DNA from: Monomorium pharaonis
Taxonomy: Eukaryota > Arthropoda > Insecta > Hymenoptera > Formicidae
Assembly: GCF_013373865.1 (NCBI RefSeq)
Contig: NC_050467.1
Span: 33,827,943-33,891,942, forward strand
Direction: 5' to 3'
DNA: 64,000 bases
Below, piece by piece: positions 1 through 12,567 of this stretch. The notes beneath the pieces were generated by a model. The model ran no database searches. It was given only the letters and a program-made list of their open reading frames with translations, and had not been told where the DNA came from. Each line of letters begins with the position of its first letter. Within the stretch, counting starts at the first letter, position 1. The translations under genes were made by a program, and so were the position numbers.

Positions 1-258
1 TTTGAATGAATATTTTATATGCATAAGATGCATAAATTCCATTCTCACGCTCGGGTATGAGTCATCGTGAGTCACTTGCGAAATTGTTTGATCAAAATGT
101 AATATGATATTTTTCTGTATCTCGAAAGACTAAACATCCGATGCAAGTACATCCTTTGTAAAATTATGCCGACATTCCGCGGCACCCTTTGAAATTAGAA
201 GCGAGAATGATGCAACTCCTACTTCGTACCACACCCCGCGGCCAACAAACTCGAACAA

Positions 259-504
259 TATAAAAGCGAGCGCCGCGGCGGATCAGCATTGCGCGCCGGT
301 CTTTTCAAGTAACAACACCACGTTTCTCTGAGTGTTCACATTGCGCACTGAACTTCAACACTGTACCGCATATCTGCCATCTTAAGAAGCATCCGCCATT
401 TTGTCGACTGTAGAAGGAACATTGTAACTGAAAGAAATAAAGACTTATAAAACTATAAGGGGATCCAGCCTCAATAATTCATATATCCCCGAAGACCTTT
501 TGGT
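259..504 (+). promoter_or_regulatory. TATA box, AATAAA and splice donor in left arm
   Basis: TATAAAAG lies at 259-266 in a GC-richer patch, AATAAA at 436-441 and a good donor (TTTTG|GTGAGT) at 502/503. Two GCCAT-type motifs (about 378 and 393) lie between. The same arrangement is mirrored in the right arm, with the donor near 40650 and the AATAAA near 40720, but the TATA there has drifted. This looks like an LTR-style promoter/polyadenylation region or a spliced noncoding transcript start. No ORF follows. Confidence 0.4.
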
Positions 505-702
505 GAGTAACTTAAATTAATTTTATTTATCTGATTTATATAATCTCAATCAAGCTGTCATCAATCTTTACAAGTGAACACTCTGCCGCGCGTAATCACT
601 TTTCGACCATCATTCTAAATTATTTTAAATTATTTTAATAATTAAATACTTAACAATTTAACGACCGAATAAATACTTATACAATATTACCCCAGTCTGC
701 CG

Positions 703-1320
703 TTTGGAAATTTAATTCAATTTAATTCAATTTTAATATTATTTAATCACGATTTAATTTAATTTAATTCAATTTAATTTGCGACTTTGACAATTTAATT
801 CTAATTTAACACTACTCAATTGACATTTTGATTTTTATTTAATTTAATATAATTGACTTTAATTCAAATTATAATTTAATTCAATTTAATACAGCTTGGT
901 TGACACATTGATATTTTATTTGACATTTATTGATACATTGACATTTTATTTGACATTTATTGATACATTGATTGATGCATGAACATTTTATCTCTGATAC
1001 ACCGATGTTTTAATATACTGATACTCTGATTTATTTTATTTTTTATATGACATATTCTGCAATCTGATTTAATTTAATTTATGTTAATGTGCATTGATAT
1101 CCCGATTTAATTTGATTTAATTTAAATTTCAATACTACAAATAACTCACCACTGAACTTGATTTAATTCATTTTAATGCAATTTAATTTACGATCCGATT
1201 TAATTCACAATTCAATTTAATGCAGCAAATCTGATATTTCACTTTGATTAAATACAATCCATACTACTATCCAATTCGATTTAATTTTATTCAATGCAAT
1301 TTTATCCATGATTTAATACT
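703..1320. repeat. Low-complexity TTTAATTTAATTCAA tract
   Basis: Degenerate repeats of TTTAATTTAATTCAATTTAA run through this stretch. An approximately 40-bp direct repeat built on TTGACATTTTATTTGACATTTA lies at about 897-980. The mirrored tract is in the right arm at about 37920-38480. No coding potential. Confidence 0.7.
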
Positions 1321-3402
1321 TTGATATCTACTCTATTTCTATTTAATATCCAACTTGTACATCTCTAATTTAACTATTATCATAACATTCTACGTTACTT
1401 TGTGCCAGATATAATAAATAATATTCAAATCACTGATTCTAATAATTTACATGAAATAATATAATAATTATTCAAAGTTCACATGCAATTTACTTGATTT
1501 CATAACGCATTCGAGACCCAACTGAATTAAATGCACACATATATATTTGATACAATAATTGATTTTCATTTATACATGTTTTATTATTGCCAATTATAAC
1601 CCCGCTTATTTTACTAATTTAGATATAGAAATTTAACTGAAGTACTTCCACACTCCTTAAACCTTTATGCGATCTCCAACATTGTTACCTGAATAAATAA
1701 ATAAATAAATAAAAATTATAAAATACGATCGCATCCTTCTATCTTTCAACGAATAATTTAATCTCATATGCCTCTATATTTTGAAACCCATAAATAATTA
1801 CGCGTCTACCGCGACACGTCTGATACGGATCACCGTCTTGTGCGTCGGCTCCTTAATTAAGAAGTCGAGTTTAGTCACCCAACAGCTGGTGGTATTGGCT
1901 GACTGGAGCCCGTTGAGGGTACTCCTGGTGATAAAAAGCTAAACAAGCGGATATCTAATATCTACTTTGCACGGGACAATACCTGTACGATCCGTCGGTT
2001 CGTTAACGCAGTTCTTTCAGACAATCAAATGAATAACAATAACAATATTCCGATACTTAAATTATAAATTCAATTATATTACAAGTATCCTGTCAACCTG
2101 GATCTCGGACTCTGCTTCTTTTTTTTTATTTTATTTTATTCCCGATGTGACGTGGGATACCGCCTAGCGAGAGTGGAGTCGTAAGATACGTTCACAAACC
2201 CTGATTGACAGTGATTTTCTTTTATTTTGATACGCGAAATCTGAAAGAACGATTGAACGAAATACACACATATATATATATCCTCCTTACATGATTATTT
2301 CTCTGAGCGATCCCGCGCCGCGTTAATAATATCTTTTATTAATTTGGCAATAGTCTGGATGTGTCAACACCTAACTAAGGCAGTTGAGTTCGCGTGCATC
2401 CCATACATCTGTCTATGGTATTGACGGGTGTACAGGATTAGCCTGACGGAGATGATCCCCCATGTGAGAGGAGCGAATAACGGTGTTATCAGTGACCGCA
2501 TAACGGTCGCTCCACATTTAGACAATACCACTAGTTGCCAAATTTAAATCCGTTTCGCTAAATCAAATCAAATCAAATCATTTCAACTAAATATTTAATT
2601 CGAGGTCGCTCATCTTCCATACACATTCCGATATCATTCCCACAAATCATACCAAGATCTTTTCTTTTCCCTTATTGTCTACGTACTTCACAAAAACAAG
2701 GTAAGACGCTTAAACACTAACATAATTAACCATTCTTCAGACGTCAAGAATTCGGCTGAACTGGCAGCCTACTTAATAACACAAGAAATATTCATCACAA
2801 GTTTATCCAATCAATAAAGTAAATAATTTTTATCCAGGTTGTAAAATCATTCAAGTCAGAGTTAAATCAATTAGATTTCATAAATCGATTTGTTTTTATT
2901 AAATGACTAAACGTTAAATGAATTCATATTTTACTTGATCATAAATAATTTAATAACATACTTATATTCATTACCTTATTTAATTGTTTCATATGCATAA
3001 TTCGGATCTATCACATACTATTTTGAGTAATCAACGCACTCTTTATTTTATTTTATTTTATCTTATTATTTATATACATTCTTTAACATAATTTCTATCA
3101 TTCCAATAATCACAAAATATATATATATTGGTTATGTACTCAATAAATGAAGATTAATATTGATTGATAAATAATAAATACGTTTATTTAACCTGTCTCT
3201 CATCCCATTTATTTCTCTCTCAAACGCGATAAACGATCCTTCCGGCTCTCGGCGTATCCCTGGGAAATAAGCAGACGTGCTGCGGTCGCCCTAAAACAAA
3301 TAAATTGAGAGCCCCGTTAGACAAAAGAACGAAAGCTGCCCCCGTATCGAGTAGTCTTCAACGGAACGTTACAAATCGGTTTTTGAAATTTTTGTCCGTA
3401 AC

Positions 3403-6400
3403 ATACAAACGATTCCAAATATGAAAACTGATGTTTATACAGTGTCTAACGTTCAAAAGTTTCATTTTGTAGAAAAACGACAACTTTTGAATGATCTGTC
3501 TACAAATGTATCGAAAAGAACTACAAACCATTACAAACGATTCCAAATACGAAACCCGATGTTATACAGTGCCTAACGTTCAAAAGTTTCAGTTTGTAGA
3601 AAAACGACAACTTTTGAACGATCCGTCTACAAATGTATCGAAAAGCACTAGAAACCACTAAAAACGATTCCAAATATAAAAACTGATGCTTATACAGTGC
3701 CTAACGTTATAAGGTTCTGGTTGTAGAAAAACGACAACTTTGGAATGATCCGTCTACAAATGTATCGAAAAGAACTACAAACCACTACAAACGATTCCAA
3801 ATACGAAACCCGATGTTATACAGTGCCTAACGTTAAAAAGTTTCAGTTTGTTGAAAACGACAACTTTTTAACGATTCGCCTACAAATGTATCAAAATGCA
3901 CAACAAACAACTACAAACGATTCCAAATATGAAAACTGATGTTTATACAGTGTCTAACGTTCAAAAGTTTCATTTTGTAGAAAAACGACAACTTTTGAAT
4001 GATCTGTCTACAAATGTATCGAAAAGAACTACAAACCATTACAAACGATTCCAAATACGAAACCCGATGTTATACAGTGCCTAACGTTCAAAAGTTTCAG
4101 TTTGTAGAAAAACGACAACTTTTGAACGATCCGTCTACAAATGTATCGAAAAGCACTAGAAACCACTAAAAACGATTCCAAATATAAAAACTGATGCTTA
4201 TACAGTGCCTAACGTTATAAGGTTCTGGTTGTAGAAAAACGACAACTTTGGAATGATCCGTCTACAAATGTATCGAAAAGAACTACAAACCACTACAAAC
4301 GATTCCAAATACGAAACCCGATGTTATACAGTGCCTAACGTTAAAAAGTTTCAGTTTGTTGAAAACGACAACTTTTTAACGATTCGCCTACAAATGTATC
4401 AAAATGCACAACAAACAACTACAAACGATTCCAAATATGAGAACTGATGTTTATACAGTGCCTAACGTAAAAAAGTTTCAGTTTGTTGAAAACGACAACT
4501 TTTTAACGATTCGCCTACAAATGTATCAAAATGCACAACAAACAACTACAAACGATTCCAAATATGAGAAATGATGTTTATACAGTGCCTAACGTAAAAA
4601 AGTTTCAGTTTGTTGAAAACGACAACTTTTTAACGATTCGCCTACAAATGTATCAAAATGCACAACAAACAACTACAAACGATTCCAAATATGAGAACTG
4701 ATGTTTATACAGTGCCTAACGTTAAAAAGTTTCAGTTTGTTGAAAACGATTCGCCTACAAATGTATCAAAATGCACAACAAACAACTACAAACGATTCCA
4801 AATATGAGAACTGATGTTTATACAGTGCCTAACGTAAAAAAGTTTCAGTTTGTTGAAAACGACAACTTTTTAACGATTCGCCTACAAATGTATCAAAATG
4901 CACAACAAACAACTACAAACGATTCCAAATATGAGAACTGATGTTTATACAGTGCCTAACGTAAAAAAGTTTCAGTTTGTTGAAAACGACAACTTTTTAA
5001 CGATTCGCCTACAAATGTATCAAAATGCACAACAAACAACTACAAACGATTCCAAATATGAGAACTGATGTTTATACAGTGTCTAACGTTCAAAAGTTTC
5101 ATTTTGTAGAAAAACGACAACTTTTGAATGATCTGTCTACAAATGTATCGAAAAGAACTACAAACCATTACAAACGATTCCAAATACGAAACCCGATGTT
5201 ATACAGTGCCTAACGTTCAAAAGTTTCAGTTTGTAGAAAAACGACAACTTTTGAACGATCCGTCTACAAATGTATCGAAAAGCACTAGAAACCACTAAAA
5301 ACGATTCCAAATATAAAAACTGATGCTTATACAGTGCCTAACGTTATAAGGTTCTGGTTGTAGAAAAACGACAACTTTGGAATGATCCGTCTACAAATGT
5401 ATCGAAAAGAACTACAAACCACTACAAACGATTCCAAATACGAAACCCGATGTTATACAGTGCCTAACGTTAAAAAGTTTCAGTTTGTTGAAAACGACAA
5501 CTTTTTAACGATTCGCCTACAAATGTATCAAAATGCACAACAAACAACTACAAACGATTCCAAATATGAGAACTGATGTTTATACAGTGCCTAACGTAAA
5601 AAAGTTTCAGTTTGTTGAAAACGACAACTTTTTAACGATTCGCCTACAAATGTATCAAAATGCACAACAAACAACTACAAACGATTCCAAATATGAGAAA
5701 TGATGTTTATACAGTGCCTAACGTAAAAAAGTTTCAGTTTGTTGAAAACGACAACTTTTTAACGATTCGCCTACAAATGTATCAAAATGCACAACAAACA
5801 ACTACAAACGATTCCAAATATGAGAACTGATGTTTATACAGTGCCTAACGTTAAAAAGTTTCAGTTTGTTGAAAACGATTCGCCTACAAATGTATCAAAA
5901 TGCACAACAAACAACTACAAACGATTCCAAATATGAGAACTGATGTTTATACAGTGCCTAACGTAAAAAAGTTTCAGTTTGTTGAAAACGACAACTTTTT
6001 AACGATTCGCCTACAAATGTATCAAAATGCACAACAAACAACTACAAACGATTCCAAATATGAGAACTGATGTTTATACAGTGCCTAACGTAAAAAAGTT
6101 TCAGTTTGTTGAAAACGACAACTTTTTAACGATTCGCCTACAAATGTATCAAAATGCACAACAAACAACTACAAACGATTCCAAATATGAGAACTGATGT
6201 TTATACAGTGCCTAACGTAAAAAAGTTTCAGTTTGTTGAAAACGACAACTTTTTAACGATTCGCCTACAAATGTATCAAAATGCACAACAAACAACTACA
6301 AACGATTCCAAATACGAAACCCGATGTTATACAGTGCCTAACGTTAAAAAGTTTCAGTTTGTTGAAAACGACAACTTTTTAACCATTCGCCTACAAATGT

Positions 6401-7345
6401 ATCAAAATGCACAACAAACAACTACAAACGATTCCAAATATGAAAACTGATGTTTATACAGTGTCTAACGTTCAAAAGTTTCATTTTGTAGAAAAACGAC
6501 AACTTTTGAATGATCCGTCTACAAATGTATCGAAAAAAACTACAAACCACTACAAACGATTCCAAATACGAAACCCGATGTTATACAGTGCCTAACGTTA
6601 AAAAGTTTCAGTTTGTTGAAAACGACAACTTTTTAACGATTCGCCTACAAATGTATCAAAATGCACAACAAACAACTACAAACGATTCCAAATATGAGAA
6701 CTGATGCTTATACAGTGCCTAACGTTATAAGGTTCTGGTTGTAGAAAAACGACAACTTTGGAATGATCCGTCTACAAATGTATCGAAAAGAACTACAAAC
6801 CACTACAAACGATTCCAAATACGAAACCCGATGTTATACAGTGCCTAACGTTAAAAAGTTTCAGTTTGTTGAAAACGACAACTTTTTAACCATTCGCCTA
6901 CAAATGTATCAAAATGCACAACAAACAACTACAAACGATTCCAAATATGAAAACTGATGTTTATACAGTGTCTAACGTTCAAAAGTTTCATTTTGTAGAA
7001 AAACGACAACTTTTGAATGATCCGTCTACAAATGTATCGAAAAAAACTACAAACCACTACAAACGATTCCAAATACGAAACCCGATGTTATACAGTGCCT
7101 AACGTTAAAAAGTTTCAGTTTGTTGAAAACGGCAACTTTTTAACGATTCGCCTACAAATGTATCAAAAAGCACTACAAACAACTACAAACGATTCCAAAT
7201 ATGAAAACTGATGTTTATACAGTGCCTAACGTTCAAAAGCTTCAGTTTGTAGAAAAACGACAACTTTTGAACGTCTACAAATGTATCAAAAAGCACTACA
7301 AACCACAACAAACAATTCCAAATACGAAACCTGCTGTTATGCAGT
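3403..7345. repeat. 127-bp satellite array, about 31 units
   Basis: The period is 127 bp, measured for example between CTACAAACGATTCC at 4546 and 4673. At least two unit types alternate (FVEND-like and FVEKR-like by translation). Higher-order copies are present: 3745, 4253 and 5382 start near-identical blocks, with a 508-bp step and then an 1129-bp step (nine units less a 14-bp deletion), and 6407/6914 repeats at 507 bp. The array begins at the very end of the left arm and is cut at 7345 by element A; it does not resume on the other side. Since 127 is not a multiple of 3, the short ORFs here are chance. Confidence 0.93.
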
Positions 7346-8169
7346 GTGACGTCCCCGCCAAATAATAATTTTCTTTTTCTTTTCTTTTTCTTTCTATTTT
7401 TATTATTCATATTCTTAATTATATTATTATAATTAATTACATATTAATTAATTGTGCATTTATTTTCTATTTTTATTCTCGCGTACAATTATTGTAACGC
7501 TATTATTATTTTGCGTATGATTATATGAGTATTAAGTTGCGCCGAATATATTATTTTAAATACTACAAATCTATTATTAAGTTTTGTATGTTTTTACTAT
7601 TAATATTTGTATATAAATTTAGAACAACTAATTTGCGCATGATCCTAGCATTGTTAAGTTCCATATTATCTTATTAGCATAATTCCGCGATATGCGCGCG
7701 CTCATAGACTATATTAATCCTTATGTATGCGTTTCTAGCATAAGTATGCGACAATAGAATAGGAAATTGTAAGAGCGACAAAGAAAGAAACAGCGACCGT
7801 ACTGCGTCCCTACTCCCACTACTATTCCTCCTGCACCCGGCGTCCGTATTCCCACCATTTCTATTTCTTGCATACGGCGTCCGTATTCCCACTATTACTA
7901 TTTTTCGCATACAGCATCCGTACTCCCACTACCACTATTTTGTAACACTCTGCTAATCCACTACACCCCCACCCTTACTGGTGCATCCCCAAAACAGCGA
8001 AACCTCGCGCTCGAGCGTTACGCAACGAGCCGCCGAAAAAGAGACAAGGGTGGGAAATGCACGAGGAAGGGTTATGCAACGATATATATTCTTATGCAAG
8101 AGGACCAGAGCCTCAGATTTAGATTGTGGAAAGAGCAGATCAGACTTAGAACAGAGTGTCTCAATCCTT

Positions 8170-8460
8170 CTATTTCTTCCATTTCAAACTTAGATTATTT
8201 CCATTTCCAACTTAGAATATTTCCATTTCAAACTTAGATTATTTCCATTTCCAACTTAGAATATTTTCCTTTTCGAACTTTGAATATTTTCATTCTTCAC
8301 CTTAGAATATTTTTCATTTCGAAATTAGAATATTTTCATTCTTTACCATTTCGAACTTAGAATATTTATAGAATATTACAACCTTAGAATATTTTCATTC
8401 TTTACCTTAGAATACTTCCTTTCCGAACTTAGAATATTTCCATACTTTTGCGTATGTTTA
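8170..8460. repeat. Minisatellite inside element A copy 1
   Basis: About ten degenerate copies of a 20-27 bp unit, TTTCCATTTCAAACTTAGAA-like, lie between the TATA-like stretch at 8082 and the ORFs. The second copy of the element has the equivalent array at 53738-53990 with different unit numbers. Confidence 0.8.
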
Positions 8461-8868
8461 GAATATTTACTAGCGATCACTGATAATAACCGACGTTTTT
8501 ATATTCAAATATTAATAACACCGCGCTGTAAATTCTGTGTTTCAATAATTTAATTGTAAATTTAAGATTGTAAATATACTGAATATTTAGTGAAACTCTT
8601 ATTTCCTTTTATTCCAACAATTACCTCTCCTCTTATTCGAATTCGTGACGATAATCTTGGATATTATAAAACAAATTAATTTCAAGTCTTTACTCGAATA
8701 TACTCTCGATTAATCAGAGACTGTGAGTAAGAGCCATCGGTGCGGCTGACCCGCACGGGCTGCGACGACTGTTTCAGTCCTGATTGATCACAGGTTCATT
8801 GTTGCCATTTTTAAAAATAAGTACGAATTATTATTCTCTTCGTTATCATAAAAATATTTTCATCACGA

Positions 8869-9330
8869 ATGCCGAAACAGCGACGTGGCGGACGTAAATA
8901 CCAAGTTCGCAGAGTTAAAGCACAATTATACCAGACATTACCTACTCACGGATTTCTCCACTACCTCGGTGTAGAAGGAGATTACGCGGTCGCGGATAAA
9001 ACCGAAACGCTCGTATCCTTGCCAGTTAGAGTCAGTGATTACAAATTAGTGCCTATCATTTTCCACGTGCCTCGCATCAGGCCGTCAGTCATTCCTGCCG
9101 AAGACCCGCTTTGCTGCCTACACCACTCGCCCATCGACAGAGGACGTCCCTGAGCACATTCCGTACAAGCCAGTACGAATCTCCGTTGGGAAACGACCTG
9201 TCGACGTGACACATATTTCTAAGGAGGATCCAAGGTACGAGTTTTACGCCTCCAAAATAGGGTAAGTGCTTGGATCAATTCTCAATACCGGACAGTGAAT
9301 TCGGAGTGCCTAGAATCTCGCGAAGAATAG
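8869..9330 (+). pseudogene. Element A ORF1, frameshifted copy
   Basis: The reading frame starts MPKQRRGGRKYQVRRVK and follows the intact 155-codon ORF of the second copy for 80 codons. A 2-base loss near 9108 (GACCCGCTTT versus GACCCGCGCTTT) then shifts the frame. The homologous stop is TAG at 9328-9330. Two further small indels occur downstream. The function is unknown; see the intact copy at 54408. Confidence 0.8.
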
Positions 9331-9543
9331 ATCTCGCCATTTTTACGCGGCCACGTGGCTGAGCGTGCCTCGCGCCATTTTGTACGCCGCGCAACGACGC
9401 CGTCGCATTGCTCCGGCTCCCCCGACGACCGCCGTTGTAGAAAGCCGCCTACTCGAGTCAAACGTCTCCCCTCTACTCCGCGCCGTGTTTTCTCTAACCG
9501 CCGCGTAAATTTTAATATTTAATATGCGCCTCGCACAAATATC

Positions 9544-9968
9544 ATGGGCGTGATTAATCGCGTTTCCCCGCGAAAGTATGAAATTCTTCTTCGTTCACGT
9601 GGAATCACAAACGAGATAATTTCGTGCAATAAAGTTTTCCTTTTTCGAAATCGCCTTAATAATTCAATTCTCTGTCACAATTGCATCGGCGATCAATCCG
9701 ACCCTAGCAATTAAAACGAAAAAATCCGTCACTATATCCACTGCGGACTAGTCCTATATATGAAGAGTGCTCCGAATGCTGCGTAATCTTAAATACCACT
9801 GTCTCATACAACAATTGCAGCGACTGCACCGCGAAATTTGAGTCGTTTATAATACCTGCCTTTTCCGCGCGTTATCACACTCCTTTTTATAATATTCCGA
9901 TTACCGTAACCGTCGTACGGTCTATATCTCCGTATCGTTTTCACGATTCCGACGAGGACACCGAGTAA
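9544..9968 (+). pseudogene. Element A ORF2, copy with nonsense codon
   Basis: Homologous to the intact ORF at 55088. The start ATGGGCGTGATT is preserved, but the AATTAC of the intact copy reads AATTAA here, giving a stop about 57 codons in. The rest of the Cys-rich sequence remains recognisable to the old stop at 9966-9968. Confidence 0.8.
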
Positions 9969-9984
9969 AGAAAGAACGAGCAAG

Positions 9985-10407
9985 TTGTGCCCTCCGCGTT
10001 CGCTTTATTCTCCGGCTTTATCTTTGACCCGAACGCGCGTTCAGCCCTTTATCACGCATGGATCGCGTCTGCTAGATGTTCTATCTCGCGAATTTACCAA
10101 CACCGCCTTGACGTAGAACATATAATCTGTTCCGCGTGTTATATCCGCGCTTCTTGGGAAGTCCGCTCATCCTACGTTTTGAAACGAAGACACGCTGTTC
10201 ATATCGGATTTACTCAATGCTACGACACATGTATTTCCTGTTCAACGCGTTTAACAATTTTTAGACTCATCAGATGAATGTCTTATCTGCAACGATATTT
10301 TAAGCGATTTTATACAATACTTAAATCTAACGGGAGAAGATCCGTACAATTCGGAACGACCCACGTTAATCGCAATTTCACAAACAAACGTAAACTTCTC
10401 CGAATAA
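9985..10407 (+). pseudogene. Element A ORF3, start lost and frameshifted
   Basis: Homologous to the intact ORF at 55532. The ATG has been lost (GTTGTGCCC versus GTTATGTGCCC) and a small insertion near 10265 shifts the frame before the last CxxC motif. The homologous stop is at 10405-10407. The CxxC segment around HIICSACYIR is intact. Confidence 0.78.
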
Positions 10408-10585
10408 ACGTCGCGAATAAGATTTTTTTTTGTCATGAAATTGGCTAAATTTGCCTGCCACTACTTAATTTCCAGAGGAACGGTGGACCGCTCGACTCTG
10501 TTCCTCTAACCTTTTTCCTCCTCTTCTCCGGCTACGGGAGAATATCGGCGACGCCGCCCTTCCCGCACGCCCGGGACGTAACACA

Positions 10586-10985
10586 GTACTTATTGTATTA
10601 ACTATTTTACCATATACTGTCAGTTGTTACCGTCGATAAATTGTAAAGGTATTCGATCAATTTGCTGCGGTCGATAAAATTGTAAAGGTGTTGCATCAAT
10701 TTGCTGCTGTCGATAAAATTGTAAAGGTATTTTACCAACTTACCGTCGATAATTTAATTTCACTACTTGCCCCGAAAGCCAGATGGCCGCACTGTGATGG
10801 CGCTGTGATTGCACGCGATGGAGCATGGCGTGACGGCACGTGAAGTCCGGATACCGCACTCTTGTGATATCACTGTGGATTGCACGCCGTGCAATGAATG
10901 AAGGCACAGTGTTGTCACGAAGTGCTACCCTGTGATAGCAGTGTGGTGGCATAATGCGCTTATCGTCGCGTTATTTAACTAACCT
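10586..10985. repeat. Short tandem repeats beside element A
   Basis: About three copies of a roughly 45-bp unit with GTCGATAAAATTGTAAAGGT lie at 10627-10755. A GC-richer stretch (10756-10960) follows, full of CACTGTGAT/ATTGCAC motifs, including the near-palindrome TTGCACGCCGTGCAAT. The latter resembles the TTGCACTTAAAGTGCAA palindromes of the adjoining 2-kb units. No credible gene. Confidence 0.6.
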
Positions 10986-11307
10986 AAAATTTGGCTTAAA
11001 TTGAAGGAGCTCTAGGTTAAGTTGTGACCGGGGAATCGAGCGACGGAATGTCATGACCTAGTCTTTAATTGGACTCACGTACCTGGATTTATCCTTGACA
11101 CGGTCGCCATCTTCTTTAACCTAATAAGAAGTGGCAAGGAATGGCAGTCCGGTCCTTCCAATACGCTCGGAACTGCTGTTGCTATGCAGGAGGACGCCGC
11201 CGTCGCCGCGTGCAGTCCCGGATGCTCTCGCTAAGATGCACTGCTCGTCGCACTAGGCCTCGTATGCTTCGAACTTAATCACTAATTCTTTGTCTTTTCT
11301 GTTTCAG

Positions 11308-11480
11308 GTGCTGCTGTCGTCGCCGAGGATTGCCGTCGTCGCCGGATCACCACACGGGAACTTTGTCAGGTAAGTATGATTTTTGAGGTTATGTTTTTAC
11401 CCGCGGTCGCGTTTTCATCGAGGTGACTTTTATTTCACAGGATTCGGGCTCACCGAGGATAGAAACGCACGAGAGAACAG
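11308..11480 (+). other. Microexon-like pair, array unit 1
   Basis: The acceptor TTCTGTTTCAG ends at 11307, exon-like block 1 is 11308-11369 (62 bp), and the donor is GTAAGTATG. The intron is 71 bp, the second acceptor TATTTCACAG ends at 11440, block 2 is 11441-11480 (40 bp), and the donor is GTAAGTGAA. All signals agree with consensus. Lengths are not multiples of 3 and vary between units, so it is probably noncoding. Confidence 0.55.
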
Positions 11481-11747
11481 GTAAGTGAATGCGCCTTAAC
11501 GTTTTATGAACAGTAACAGTTTATTCACAGGTATGATAAATGTTGGTATTTAACACACACCCGTCCGCGGCGCTTATTCACACACGTGTTAACGATGGAT
11601 GGACAGAGCGGGCTATTCCGCCTTGTATCGTTCACACACAGACGCGTGGTAACGCTGTTGCACATGCAACGCGTGGGTACTGTGTTTTACGTGTCGGCAC
11701 ACGGAACGTTCGCGCGATGTGTTAGGTATCGTGGTTAACGCGCGAAA

Positions 11748-11780
11748 AGCTCTCGAGAGCTCTCGCGGTTCGGTTTTATA
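11748..11780 (-). promoter_or_regulatory. Antisense TATA promoter, array unit 1
   Basis: Read on the minus strand, TATAAAACCG (TATA at 11780-11775) is followed about 15-30 bases downstream by the palindrome AGCTCTCGAGAGCT (11748-11761), where a start site would be expected. CCAAT motifs lie upstream on the plus strand at about 11866 and 11937. A minus-strand AATAAA follows at about 11520. Confidence 0.45.
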
Positions 11781-12048
11781 CCGCGTGGAGACATTCCCCC
11801 CAATCGCGCATGGCGTCGGTCCGGATCGCGCGGGAATGACGCATCCGCCCCACTCTTGCCGGCTCGTCCAATGACGGTCCGCGCGTCGGCGCTGTGTCGC
11901 GGATACTGCTGGGTTTTCCCCGCCGTTTTGGCTCGACCAATCGGGTTGAAGTGCGGTAACGTACACCGGAGTGTGATGGAGATTGCTTCCTCTTGCTTCG
12001 GCGCTGGTTTCCGCGCCTTTTTGGTTTTGCACCCAAAAGTGCAGTTTT

Positions 12049-12065
12049 ATTGCACTAAGTGCAAT
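12049..12065. promoter_or_regulatory. TTGCAC palindrome, array unit 1
   Basis: ATTGCACTAAGTGCAAT is a perfect 8+1+8 palindrome. Related copies lie at 14015-14033 and 26476-26494 (ATTGCACTTAAAGTGCAAT, 9+1+9) and, degraded, at 17425-17444. Each is about 270-380 bp upstream of the antisense TATA, often with a second half-copy 20-40 bp away. It could be an operator-like binding site or the tip of a hairpin. Confidence 0.5.
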
Positions 12066-12567
12066 CCCTAAACAACGCTTCATACTTATGCTAGAACATT
12101 TTTTTGTGCATTTTTCATGCTCTAGGTGATTGAAAAGAAGTAATATGTTAGTTATTCATATAAACTTCATAGGATAGTAAAATATAATGAGAACGCGTAG
12201 GATACAACAAAAGAGTTATTCAAACTGAGTAAAATTATATTTAGCAGAAGAAAAAAGTATTTCTGCAGCTGCGTCTGCAGTGCTAACATAGTTATCAATT
12301 AAAAATAAACTTTGACTGCCTGACTGGCAACGCTCTCTAATTCGTCGCGCTGGGCTTTAATTCTTTTAACGCGGGATAGAGCAACAAATGATTACTATAT
12401 TTTATAAGGAACGAACAACTAGTTCTTTATTTTTAGACTATTCTTACTTAATACTGATGGATGTATATAATTATAAGTGATATGATAAACTGGGCCAGTT
12501 AAGCTGGCTATACTTAACATAGAACTAACCTATGCACTAAGATTGACTTAAGATACTAATATTAACA

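Larger units (their letters stand above)
1..3402. repeat. Left arm of giant inverted repeat
   Basis: This AT-rich stretch matches, in reverse complement, 27301-27680, 36480-38485 and 40414-41148. The inner boundary is sharp: GTCCGTAAC at 3402 mirrors GTTACGGAC at 27301. The outer end matches to the first base of the window, so the true end may lie to the left. The arms are diverged by eye. A block at about 2280-2600 has no clear partner in the right arm, and the right arm duplicates about 130 bp near 36880-37160. Insertions occur only in the right arm, so the left is closer to the ancestral state. No protein gene is visible. It could be the long terminal inverted repeat of a very large element or an inverted segmental duplication. 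Confidence 0.85.
7346..10582 (+). mobile_element. Element A, copy 1 (decayed)
   Basis: This copy begins GTGACGTCCCC and ends CCCGGGACGTAAC, and is collinear along its whole length with 52822-56140. The flanks are GCAGT on the left and ACAGT on the right, a probable 5-bp target duplication with one change; the satellite unit at the target reads ACAGT. It carries the same 5' repeats (about 7800-7945 and 8170-8460) and three ORFs, all damaged. Because the satellite does not continue to the right, one side of the insertion has been rearranged. Confidence 0.8.

Noticed and set aside
3745..7211. Many ORFs of 62-98 codons in the satellite
   Set aside because: They repeat with the 127-bp unit, shift frame from unit to unit and have no initiation context; chance products of the tandem repeat.
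3403..7345. CRISPR-like array
   Set aside because: Repeats are contiguous 127-bp satellite units without unique spacers; eukaryotic context.
7346..10582. Element A as an LTR retrotransposon or solo LTR
   Set aside because: It is 3.2 kb with three internal ORFs, no terminal direct repeats and no RT; TG...CA-like ends are better explained by the inverted GTGACGTCCC/GGGACGTAAC termini.
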